Source: Cymbidium sinense (Eukaryota; Streptophyta; Magnoliopsida; Asparagales; Orchidaceae). From it: DNA of 64,000 nt. The translations under genes and the position numbers were made by a program. Under the pieces are notes generated by a model that made no database searches, had not been told where the DNA came from, and worked only from the letters and a program-made list of their open reading frames with translations. Below are positions 22,901 to 34,400 of the stretch, one piece after another; the first letter of the stretch is position 1; each line of letters starts with the position of its first letter. The stretch lies in contig JAKCPB010000366.1 in NCBI GenBank assembly GCA_021442155.1, positions 558,001-622,000 on the forward strand, given 5' to 3'.

Positions 22901-25900
22901 CCAAAACCTAAATAAAATAAAGAAAAGAAAACCTAAACTAGAACCTAAACTAAACCTAAAATAAAATAAAAAAAAAATATTAAAGAAACCTAAATAACTA
23001 AAAGAATAAACCTAAGAATAAAAGACCTAAATAAATATAAAACATAAACCTAAAAAATAAACTAAAAATAAATAAAAAATAAGACCTAAACACTGAACTA
23101 AAAATAAAACCTAAACCTAAAATAAAAATAAGATAAACAAAATAAAATAAACCTAAACCTAATCTAAAAAAATTAAACTAAAATAAATAAAACATAAACC
23201 TAAACCTAAAATAAACTAAACCTAAACCTAAATCTAACCTAAATAAAATATATTAAACTAAAAATAAACCTAAACCTAAACTAAAAAAATAAAACATAAA
23301 AGTAAACCTATAATAAAACCAAAACCTAAACCTAAAAAAATTAAACAAAAACCAAAAGCTAAACCTAAAAATAAAAAATAAGACCTAAACCTAAAAAATA
23401 AAATAAAAATTGAACTCAACTAAAAAAATAAACTGAAATAAAAAAACCTAAACTAAAATAAAAAACCTAAACTAAAATAACTAAACTAAACTAAATAAAA
23501 TAAAAAAATCTAAATAAGAAAAATTATAGTTTATTATAAAAAATTGAAAATAAACTATTTAAACTTTATCTAATGGTTTATTTTTGTTTTAAAACCTAAA
23601 ACCTAAACCTAAATCAAATAAACCATAAACTAACCTAAACCTACATCCAAAATAAACCCTAAACCTAAACCTAAACCTAAACAAAAAAAACCCTAAACCT
23701 TAAACCTTAAACTAACCCTAAACCCTAAACCTTAAACCCTAAACCCTAAACCCTAAAACCCTAAACCCTAAACCCTATACTCTAAACCCTAAACCCTAAA
23801 CCCTAAATAAAGCCTAAACCCAAAATTAAAAAAAAACCAAAACCAGAAATAAAAGTAAAATAAACCAAAACCTAAAATAAAATAAACTAAACTAAAATAA
23901 ATACAACCTAAACCTAAACCTAAAATAAACTAAACCTAAACTAAACTAAATTAGATAAAATATAATAAACTAATAATAAACCTAAACCTAAACTAAAAAA
24001 TAAAACCTAAAACACTAAAATAAAAAAATCAAAACTAAATAAAATATAATAAAACCTATAACCTAAACCTAAAATAAATAAAATAAAACTAACTAAAATA
24101 AACTAAAAAACATAAAATAAAATAAATAAACTAAAATAAACTAAACTAAATAAATAAATAAAATAAATAAATAATTAAAATAAACTAATATAAATAAACC
24201 TAAACCTACTATATAATTTAAAACCACTAAAACCTAAACATAAATAAACCCATCCTAAACCTAAACTAAACCAAAACTAAACCATAAACCCTAAATTACC
24301 CTAAACCCTAAACTAAAAAAAAAACAATAAACCTAAACTTAAATTAACCTTAAATAAATGCTAAAGCTAAACCTAAAACTAAAACCTAAAACCCTAAACC
24401 CTAAAACCTAAACCCTAAATAAAAAAACCCTAACCTAAACTCTAAACCCTAAACTAAACCTAAAACCTAAACCCTAAATCCTAAAATTCTAAACTAAACA
24501 TAAATAACCTAAACTAAACCTTTAACCTTAAACCCAAAGTTTAAACCTAAACCCTAAACCCCTAAACCCTAAACTAAATCATAAAACCCAAAACCTAAAA
24601 CCCTAAACTAAATTTAAATAAATAAACCTAAAAAAAAAAAAATAAAATAAACTAAATAAAATCATAAAATAAATAAATAAACCTAAATAAAATAAATAAA
24701 ATAAAATAAAATAAAAATAAAATAAAATAAAAAATAAACTAAAATAAAATAAATAAAACATAAACTCAAAAAATAAAATAAACTAAATATAAAATAAAAT
24801 AAAACTAAAAATAAGCATAAAATAAACCTAAAATAAACTAAATAAACCTAAACTAAAACTTAAAAAGCCTAAAAATAAAAATAAATAAAACCTAAACTAA
24901 AAAACCTAAATCTAAAATAAAAATAAAATAAACAAAATAAAATTAACCTAAAACTAAACTAAAATAAATAAAAAAACCTAAACCTAAACCTAAAATTAAC
25001 TAAACTTAAACCTAAACCAAAACTAAATAAAATATATAAATTAAAAATAAACTTAAACCTAAGCTAAAAACTAAATCCTAAAAATAAACTTAAAATAAAA
25101 ACCTAAAACCTAAACCTAAAAAATAATATGAAAATCTAAACCTAAACCTAAAAATAAATAAATAAAAATTAAACTTTAAAATAAAATTCAAATAAAAAAT
25201 AAATCTAAACCTAAAAAATAAACTAAAATAAAAGAATCTAAATAAAAATAAAAAACCTAAATAAAAATAAAAATAAACTTAAAAATAATAAAATATAAAC
25301 TAAATAAACTTGAATATATCAGTTTAGTTTATTTACAAAAAAAACCCTAAAACCTAAACCATAAACCCTAAACCCTAAATCCTACACCCTAAACCCTAAG
25401 CCCTAAACCATAAAACTAACCCTAAACCAAAAACCATAAACCTCCAACCCTAAACTTACAACCCTAAACCCTAAACCCTAAAAAACCTTAAACCTTAAAC
25501 CCTAACCCTTATTATAAACTTTAAAACTCTAAATCTTAAAGCATAAACTAACCCTAAACAATAAACCCTAAACCCTAAAAACCCTAAACCTTAAACCCTA
25601 AACCCTAACCTAACACTAAATCTTAAGCAAACCCTAAACCCTAAAGACTAAACCCAAATCTATGAAATTAAACCAAACCCTAAAACCCTAAACCTAAACC
25701 TAAATCTAAAACCTAAAACCTAAACCTAAACTAAATAAAACCTAAAAAAATAAATAAAAAAAAACCTAAATAAATAAAATAAAATAATAAAATAAATAAA
25801 ACCTAAATTAAAACCTAAACCTAAACTTTAAAATAAAATAAAATAGACTAATCAAAATAAATTAAAATAAAATAATTAAAAACCTAAACTATACTTAAAA

Positions 25901-28089
25901 ATAAAATAAACCTAAGAATAAAAACCATAAATAAAATAAGAACAAAACATAAAATAAAAATATGATAAACCTAAAATAAAATAAAAGAAAAACTAAATAA
26001 AAACCTAATCCTAAAAAATAAACCTCAAAATAAAACTTAAAAAGAAATAAAAAACAAAACCTAAACCTTAAACTAAAAAAAAACCTAAACCTAAAATAAA
26101 AATAAAATAAACCTAAACCTAAACTAAAATTAACTATAAATAAATAAATAAAACCTAATCGTAAATCTAAACTAAAAAAAATAAATAAACTAAAAAAATA
26201 AAAAACTAAAATTAAAACCTAAAATAAACCTAAAATAAAACCTAAAAAACCTAAACCAAAAAATAAAATAAAACTTAAACCTAACCTAAAATAAAACCTA
26301 AACCTAATAAATAAAATAAAATAAAACTCAACTAAACCTAAAATAAACTAAACCTAAAAATAAATTAAAATAAAACCTAAACTAAATAAATAAACCTAAA
26401 ATAAATAAATTAAACTAAATAAAATAAAAATAAACCTAAATAAAATAAAATATAAAATAAACTCAAATAAATAAAAATACACTAAATAAAATAAATAAAC
26501 TTAAACCTAAAAAAAAAGAAACCAAAACATAAACCTAAACTAAAACCATAAACTAACTAAATAAACCCTAAACTTATCCTAAAATAAACCCTAAACCTAA
26601 ACCCTAAACCTAAACCTAAAACTAACCTAAACCTAAATAAACCCTAATCCCTAAACTCAACTATAAATAACCTAAACTTAAACCTAAAACCTAAACCCAA
26701 AAATAACCCTAAACCTCCCTAAACCCTAAAACTAAATAAACTAAACTAACTAAACCTAAACTAAAACTAAACTAAACCCTAAAATAAAAAAAACCCTAAA
26801 CCTAAAGTAAAGAAAAACCCTAAACTAAACTAAATTAACTAAAACTAAACCTAAATAAAACTTAAACCCTAAAGCCTTAATACTAAACTTAAGCTAAACC
26901 TAAACCCTAACCAGAATAAAACCTAACCTAATGTAAACACTAAACCCTAAACCTAAAATCGTAAACCCTAAACCCTAAACCCTAAACCCTAAGCCCTAAA
27001 AACCTAAAACCTAAACCTAAACTAAATAAAGCTTAAATAAATTATAAATAAAATAATAAAATAAAATAAAAACCAAAATTAAAACCTAAACTTAGCCCTA
27101 AAATAAATTAAAATGAATTAATAAAAATAAAGTAAAATATTATAAATAAAACCCTAAACTAAATTAAAAAAATAAAATAATCTTAGGAATAAAAATCTTA
27201 AATAAAATAAAAACTGAAGGTAAAATAAAAATAAAATAAACCTAAAATATAATAAAATAAAAATTAAATAAAAACTTAAACCATAAAATAAAACCAAATA
27301 ATAAATAAAAAAATAAAACCTAAACTCTAAATTAAAAAAAAAACCTAAATCAAAAATAAAAATAAAATAAACCTAAACATAAACTAAAATAAACTAAACT
27401 AAAATAATTAAAACCTAATCCTAATCCTAAAATAAACTAAACCTAAACCTAAACGTAAACCTAAACTAAATAAAATAAACTAAACTAAAAATAAACCAAA
27501 CCTAAACTAAAAATAAACCTAAAATAAGCCTAAAAAATAAAACCTAAAACCTAAACTTAAAAAAATATAAACCTAAACCTAACCTAAAAAAAACCTAAAC
27601 CTAAAATGAAAATAAAATAAAACTCAACTAAAAAATAAACCTAAACCTAAACCTAAACCTAAAAAAAAGAAACTAAAATAAAAAGCCTAAACAAGAATAA
27701 ATAAATTAAAATAAATAAAAATAAAAAATAAAGTTAAATAAAATTAAAAAGTAAAATAAACTAAAATAAATAAATAAAACTAAATAAACTAAATAAACCT
27801 AAACCTATCGGTTTGCATAATTTAAAAAAAAATATAAACACTAAACCTACAACCCTAAAGCTGAAACTCTAAACCCTAACCCAAAGAACCCTAAACCCTA
27901 AATTCTAAACCTTAACCCTAAACCCTAAACCCTAATCCCTAAAAGCATAAAGCCTAATACCCAAAACCCTAAACCTTAAACTCTAAACCCTAAAACCTAA
28001 ACTCCATCCCGAAACCTTAAACCCTAAACCCCAAACCCTAAACCTAAACCTAAAGTAACTAAATAAATTAAACCTAAACTAAAAAAACT
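19937..28089 (+). repeat. 8 kb telomere-derived higher-order satellite
   Basis: Made almost only of CCCTAAA, CCTAAA, CTAAA and AATAAAATAAA words on the plus strand. Larger units can be followed with landmarks: ACTAAATGTAAAATA at 20141 and 21921; ATAAAACTCA at 20571, 26321 and 27617 (a variant near 23409); boundary-type motifs near 21517, 22449, 24207, 25329 and 27808. ATAAAACTCA lies about 185-190 bp before the boundary at 26.5 and 27.8 kb. Each boundary is followed by an A run and a stretch of better CCCTAAA heptamers. Unit length about 0.9-1.3 kb with some double-length intervals. No genes. Confidence 0.85.
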
Positions 28090-28448
28090 CAGACATCACC
28101 ACAACCTGCTTAGTCTAGAATATGAGGCTAAGGTGGAGGTGGCATAGCATATATTTGGAGGTGCCTAAAGCAAGGGTCGAGCAATGGTAGTTATGGAGGT
28201 ATGAGGAGCTAAAATGGTCAAAGAGAGATCAAGGATATGATGGTGGTCCAACTAAACCATGGTTGTAATGGAACCTAGAGAACCAAAGAATAAACCTAGA
28301 CTTTATAAGACTGCTTCTATTTTCTAAAGTTTTCATCCTATTTTTATTTATATCATAGCTTCTATCTTCGAAAACTTGGTGTGTTACTTGGATGATGAAA
28401 TTGAAAAGTAGAAATGTTGAATCTGAATTTTTTCACTATTAGAAAAAA
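28090..28448 (+). pseudogene. GRP mRNA 3' fragment 3
   Basis: Strongly eroded copy. ACATCACCACAACC and CTTAGTCTAGA match the LDGRNITxNxAQSR coding segment; Gly-rich coding is visible only as short GGxGG pieces; AGAGATCAAGGATATGATGG matches the RDQGYDGG part of the tail. The 3' UTR words TCGAAAACTTGGTGTGTTACTTGG and GATGAAATTGAAAAG-type sequence, and an A-rich end at 28441-28448, identify it. It begins shortly after the boundary motif at 27808. Confidence 0.75.
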
Positions 28449-28828
28449 CCAAAAACCTTAAACCCTAAACTAAAACCTGAGCCCTAAACTTAAAACCTAA
28501 ACCATAAACCCAAAACCTAAAAGCCTAAATCCTAAACACTAAACCATAAGACCTAAACTCTAAACTCTAAACCCTAAACCTAACCCAAAATCCTAAACTT
28601 AAACCCCTAACCTAAAACTAAAACTAAACCTAAACTTAAACAACCTAAACTAAACCTAAAACCTAAACTAAACTCTAAACTAAAACCTAAACAAATAAAA
28701 AAACTAACCTAAAACTAAACCCTAAACCTAAACCCTAAACCCTAAACCTAAACAACTAAACCTAAATCCTAACACTAAACCTAAAATAACTCTAAACCTA
28801 AACCTAAAACCCTAAACACTAATAAACC
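28449..28828 (+). repeat. Telomere-like cluster at the 5' junction of LINE B
   Basis: CCCTAAA variants with CCTAAAC hexamer-like drift. It ends AATAAACCCT and is followed at once by the 5' end of LINE copy B (CTCCTCTCCCCGACC), with no intervening sequence. Confidence 0.88.
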
Positions 28829-28939
28829 CTCTCCTCTCCCCGACCGCTCTCGTTTCTAGCGATTTTGAATCCCTAGTGGTGCATCCTGAATTGATTTTGT
28901 GGTTTTGGCCTTGGTTTGATCAAAGGGCTTGAATTCTAT

Positions 28940-29905
28940 CCCTTTATGTGATGTTTGTCATTCATGGATGAGTTCTATTGTTTCCACCTCAAATTATGGA
29001 TGCTTCGGCTAGGCATCCGTTAATTTGTGTCTTGGTGGACCTAATGTTATTTCTTCTACTAAATCTTTTAAGGAAGTGCTCTCTAGTGAGACTTCTCCCT
29101 TTATTGATTTGGTTAATCTCATTTTGACATCTTTTTGAGGTTTATCGATCGTAATGTGCTCTAATGTGGATGTTGAAAAGTTGGCAAAACCATTTGAATA
29201 ATCTCATGTCAGTAAATTTTCTTTGCGTCATCCAAAATTGGATAAGATTCACTTTTTTCCATTATCTCAAGCTTACGAGTGCTTTCTTGATTGGTCTTAT
29301 TGACCCTCAGCATATCCTGAATCAACTTTCTAACAATCTCAATTAGTCATATGTTTTTTATGTCATTCTTATTTCATCCTTAATTGTCAAATGCATTTGT
29401 TGAAGTGGTCACCCCTTTTTGACATTAAGGAGGAATCTCTTATTGTCCTTGTGTAGTTATCTCTTCGTAATATGCACATTCATTTTGTTACCATCATGTA
29501 TTTTTTACTGTTGGGGCTTTATTTGGTTGGCCTTTGCAACTTGACCAAGTGATCATTGAGCGATCTCACCCTTCTGTGGCTCAAATCCTCGGGGAATTAG
29601 ACATAACTAAAAAGTATCCTAAAGAAGATTGGATTGGCTCTAAAAAATATGGGTATTCATAAAAGTTGAATTGGAGAACTTTTAGGATTTTTTTCCCACT
29701 TTAAATTCATAGTCATGACAATTCGGAATGTTTTATTATTCTTCACCACTTAAGAAAAATGAAATCCTCCTAAAAAGAATGTTATTCCTACCCATAAGAT
29801 GATTCCTACTTATGTTCAAAAATTATCCTTAGAGCCTAAGAATGGTATGAAGGTTGTTATTGAGGTTGATTCCTTGGATATCAGGGTTAATCCTACTGAA
29901 TAAGT
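28940..29905 (+). pseudogene. LINE copy B: ORF1, N-terminal DUF4283-like part
   Basis: ORF1 proteins of plant L1 elements bind RNA and form the transposition particle. In broken frames one reads STKSFKEVLSSE (about 29060-29096), KFSLRHPKLDKIHFFPLSQAY (about 29213-29276) and LLKWSPLFDIKEESL then WLSLRNMHIHF (about 29402-29483). The pattern SFaevL ... GKFs..rPsl..I ... fkWtP.Fd...EspI.pvWv.lp is the conserved plant LINE ORF1 (DUF4283) layout. Several stops and shifts; the ATG is not identifiable with confidence. Confidence 0.72.
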
Positions 29906-29906
29906 T

Positions 29907-30428
29907 TTGGGAACTACTATTGATATAGATTCGATTGATTTTAAAAATGGGAAGGATGATTTACCTCTTTTTCCTTCTTTAAATTTGGATATTTCTAATG
30001 TAGAGAATAATAAATTTTCAAAGTTATTTAAAGACAATTCTATTTCCTCTGATTCTATTCTTACATCTATGCTGACTTTGATCGACGAAAATGAAGCTTT
30101 TAATGAGGATTTAAATGATGTCGAGCATGCCGAAAACATTTCTGATCCAAATTTAACTACTTGTGCTTTAAATTATTCTAAATCATCACCGTCTCTCATT
30201 TCTAATCTTAATATTCATGTTAATCCTACTTTTCAACTTAATATGGACTTGGAAGAGGTTGAACTCCCGTCCAAACACTTGGAGATTTCTCCTAAATTTG
30301 TGACCAATGTTACTAAATCTTACTCGGATGATAATTCTAGGGGAAAAAGAAATGGTTTTCCAAATTATCATGCTAAAAGGAAAAAAAGTGTTAAAAATTA
30401 CCCTTCCAAATTGTCCAAAAAACACTAG
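29907..30428 (+). pseudogene. LINE copy B: ORF1, C-terminal part (open frame)
   Basis: An uninterrupted 173-codon frame, the longest protein-like frame of the window. Composition is Asn-, Ser- and Asp-rich in the first two thirds (for example SLNLDISNVENNKFSKLF) and Lys-rich at the end (GKRNGFPNYHAKRKKSVKNY). It is continuous with the upstream ORF1 by homology to copy C (59770-60375), so the ATG at 29907 is probably internal. No CCHC knuckle is visible. No independent gene function is proposed; it is the variable tail of ORF1. Confidence 0.68.
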
Positions 30429-30487
30429 ATCAGGGCCTCTCACTCCTCTCTTAATTAACCTTGCTTAACCCCTTTTTATTTTACTTA

Positions 30488-31175
30488 TGTTTAATTTTCT
30501 TATTTGGAATGTTAGAGGGATTGGTACCTCTCTATTCATAATCATATTAGAAATCTTTATCATTCATAATATTTATTTACTTATTATTCTGAGCCACTTA
30601 TTCATGCTAATAAAATTAACCATGTTGCTAGAATGATCACTTCAAAAAATTTTCTCTAATGGTTAGTACAAGATTTGGTGTTTTGGAATAATTTGAGGTT
30701 TCTAATTATTGATGATTTTCATCAAGTTGTTAATGCTCAAATCTCTTATGGTGACTATTGTGTTTTGGGCTCTTTTATTTATGCATCTTCTTATAGATCT
30801 GGTAGAAATCTTCTCTGGGGTAATTTAAGGAATTTTGCTACCTTGATCAACAAATCTTGGTTTGTGGGTGGTGATTTCAACACTATTTTATCATCTTCTG
30901 AACAAAGTGGTGGCTACTCTCACAATATTCATTCCATGGAAGATTTTTCCAATATGATCCTTGATTGTAATTTGATTGATATTGGCTTTAAGGTTCTAAT
31001 TATACTTGGCAAAACTACAACTTTGGCAAAGGTTGTCGATTCTTTAATACTCATTGATTACTCAATGGCCTATTACTTTATGATCATTTAAGTAAAACCT
31101 TGTAATCATGCTCCTCTTCTGGTTTCTATTAAAGATAATTCTAATAGATTACATAAATCCTCTCCTTTAGATTTT
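30488..31175 (+). pseudogene. LINE copy B: APE-type endonuclease
   Basis: The start is clear: MFNFLIWNVRGIGTSL from 30488, the canonical N terminus of plant L1 ORF2, about 60 bp after the ORF1 stop. Later blocks: GDYCVLGSFIYASSYRSGRN, VGGDFNTILSSSEQSGGYS and SMEDFSNMILDCNLIDIGF (30745-30990, open in frame 30675-31091). The late motif reads NHAPLLVSI (about 31107-31133), with Asn replacing the Asp of DHAPL. Frames shift at least twice in the first 200 bp. Confidence 0.86.
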
Positions 31176-31179
31176 AGAA

Positions 31180-32990
31180 CATGTTCAAAATATTGAGTTT
31201 TTTTGATGTTATGGCTAATAATTGGAAAGCCCTTTACATCGATAATTTGATTATGGGGATGAATAGACTTTGGTTTAAACTTAAAATACTTAAACAAAAT
31301 TTGGGTTGGTGGAACAAGCATTATTTTAAAACCTTTTTTGCTAATATTAAAGATATGGAAAAATTGGTTTGTGATCTTGAAGTCTGTATCAATCCTTCTA
31401 AGATTAAGGACTTCACTGAGGCAAAAGACAAACTTTTAACTTCAAAAATATGGAAGAGACTTACTTGCATCAAAAAGCTGCTAGTAAGCATATTGCGCAT
31501 GGTGGTAGGAATACTAGGTATTTCCATGCTTTAGTTAATAAAAAGAGAGCTTTAAATAATATTCAAAAATTAAAGATTATAGTGATGTTTGGATTACGGA
31601 GAATAATAATATTAAGGAATCCGTTATTAATTACTTTATAAATATGCTTAATAAGATTTGCTCTTTTGAAACCATTTCTAAATAGCATTTGATTCCTTCT
31701 ATTACTACTAATGCAGATAATGATTTGCTTACCATCATGCCTAGTGAAGATGAACTTTTTAAAGTCATTAATAGCTTCAATATAGATTTTGTTGGTAGTC
31801 CTGAGGATTTCAATACTCAATGTTTTCAAAAATATTGGTTTATCATTAAAAATGATTTGATTGAGGTTGTGGTAGATTTTTTTAATGGTAATCCTTTTCC
31901 TAGATATTTTTATAGTACTTATATCATTCTCATACCTAAGAAAGATAATCTGGACTATTAGAGTGATTTTAAACCTATTAGTCATTGTACCTTCTTCAAT
32001 AAGTTGATTTCTAAAGTTTTAACCAATGGTTTTACTCCTTTACTTAATAAAATTATCTATCTCAACCAAAATAGTTTTGTTAGAGGTAGATTTATTTTTG
32101 ATAATATTTTACTGGCCCAAGAATTAATTCATGATCTTGATACGAAGACTATAGGTGGCAACATTCTTTTCAAATTAGATATTACCCAACCTTTGATAAC
32201 ATTTCTTAGGATTTTGTTTTCCATATTTTGAATTTACTTAGGCTTTTTAATAAATTTATTTATCTTATTAAAAATTGTATTAATAATTCCTGGTTTTTTA
32301 CTTTGCTTAATGAGGAAGCCTTAGGTTTTTTTCCCTCTTCCCATGGCTTAAGACAAGGGGATCCTTTATCTCCTACTTTATTTATTATCATTGTTAAGTA
32401 CTTATCTAGGAGCATCAATGATTTATTATTTAAAAATCCTAGTATGTACTATAGAACTGTTGGTGGTCTTCCTATTTCCCATTTAAGCTTTGCAGATGAT
32501 TTCATTAATTTCTGCAATGCTTTTATTCAACATATAAAGCACCTCAAGTATTTTCTAAATAAATTTGGTAGAGAAAGTGGCCTTTCTATCAATGATAACA
32601 AAAGCTATTTTATCACTTCCTCTCGTATCTCCAATAATAAAATCAATCAAATCTTATCACTAATTTTAAGCATCAACACTTACCTCTAAAGTACTTGAGT
32701 GCTCCTCTCTTTAAAGGCCCAAAATGATCCCATCTCTTTGATGAGTTAATTCAAAATTTTAAATTTTTTGTTTGGGAATTCCATTTACTTTCCTTTGGTG
32801 GGCTCACTATTCTTAAGCACTCTCAATTCAATGCCTCTTTATTTGATTCAAACTATTATCCCCACTAATGCTCTCTTTAGAATTGATCACTTTAAATTTT
32901 TTGGGGCTCCATTAACTCTACCAAAAGAATGCATTGGAAATGTTGGCATAAATGTTGTGGTCCTTAGGGTGAAGGTGCTCTAGGTTGCAA
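31180..32990 (+). pseudogene. LINE copy B: reverse transcriptase
   Basis: Conserved blocks: linker LGWWNKHYFKTFFANIKDME (31300-31360); RT 0 and 1 region MPSEDELFKVINSFN (31738-31782); FPRYFYSTYIILIPKKDN; LNQNSFVRGRFIFDNILLAQ; ILFKLDIT (about 32164-32187) with the first catalytic Asp, followed by a small deletion and frameshift where KAFDNISWDF is expected; LRQGDPLSPTLF (about 32348-32383); LSFADDFINF (about 32485-32514) with both active-site Asp; and ESGLSINDNKSYF. The catalytic residues survive; the fold is broken by the shift near 32190 and by stops near 31960 and 32690. Confidence 0.9.
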
Positions 32991-32999
32991 ACCTATTTG

Positions 33000-34400
33000 A
33001 GAATCTATCACTGCTTTCTCTCATAAGCTCTAGAGGAATTTTAGAAAGAATGATAGCCTTTGGGGTAATTTTATGATGAAAAAATATTGCCAAGGTAAAC
33101 ACCCTCTTATCTATGCTTATAAAGTTGGTGATTCTCAATTTTGGAAAAGGCTTTGCTCCATTAAAAGAGTTGTCTAATCCTTAATTTCTTGGGGTATTCA
33201 TTGGGTACTCTTTCTTTTGGCAAGAACTAGGGGCAATGACTCCATTGACACCCTTTTACTCTATTCTATTATCAAAGTTAACTCTTTTTGGCTTAATAAT
33301 AATTGGAATGAAAGTAAACTTGAGAATTATATCCCTATTTCTCTTTTGACAATTTTAGAAATATCCCATTTCTTCAAACGATCAAATTCTTTTAAGCTTT
33401 CTTATAATGGTGATTTTGTTCTTAAAGAGGTTTGAAATTTTATTAGAGATAAAGAACCCCTCAATTTCTTTATTAAACATTGGAACAATATCATTCCCAT
33501 ATCCTATTAAATTTTAGCTTAGAGGATTTTGAATAACTTTATTCCTGTGGACTCTTTGCTCTGGACTAAAGGGTTTTATTTACCATCAAAATGCTTTTGT
33601 TGGTTTCATATTGAAAATGTAAATCATGTTTTTGTCAATGGTGCTATTGCTTCTAACTTATGGCTTTGACATGATGATTTATTTAAAACCAACTATTTTC
33701 ATGGTTCTCTTTCGTTATATCAACTTCTTGAAGTTTATTTCAAAAAATCTATGAAAGGTCATATCAAAGTTTTAATTTCTATTACACTTCTTTGGTTCAT
33801 CTGAATGGATAGAAATGATGCTAAATATCATGGCACTCCTATAAAGCATAAAAGGACCCTGGATAGAACTAAAGAGAAAAATTCATGCTCTATTTAATGC
33901 CAATCTTATTAGTAACATTCATTTTAGAGGCTATCAATTTGTGGCTAAAAAATTGGGTATCATTACGGCATGGACCCTATAAAGGCTAGGATTATCCATT
34001 GGATCAAACCTAAGACAACTTTTATTAAAGTGAATCTTGATGGTTTTAGCTTCCAATAAATATGGTGGTATCCTTAGGGATTCTAAAGGTATCATTTGTG
34101 CTTTTCTATCCTCACAAAGCTATATATTACTTTTCGAGCTTATGGCTGTTAATAAAGCTATTGAAATTTATGTGAATAGAGGTTTTCTCAACATCTAGAT
34201 TAAAGTTGATGCTCTATTGCTTCTTGACATGCTTAATTCCAATAGAAATGGGAATGCTAATTTATTTTATCTTCTTAATCATACAAAAAATATTCTTTCT
34301 CAAATTTGTTTTAAAATTTTCCACATCCTTCATGAAGGTAATGCTTGTGTTGATTTCATGGTTAATTTAAACTTAGTTCACTTTATTTGACAACCAAATG
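33000..34400 (+). pseudogene. LINE copy B: zinc-binding region and RNase H
   Basis: The zinc-binding remnant reads CFCWFHIENVNHVFVNGAI (about 33594-33650). RNase H begins with FIKVNLDGF (about 34023-34047; the TDGS motif has become LDGF), continues with FELMAVNKAIEIYVNRGF (Glu, about 34135-34188), KVDALLLLDML and ends with EGNACVDFM (about 34335-34361), where the last Asp is retained, unlike in copy A. Several stops and at least two frameshifts. Order and spacing agree with copy A. Confidence 0.82.
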
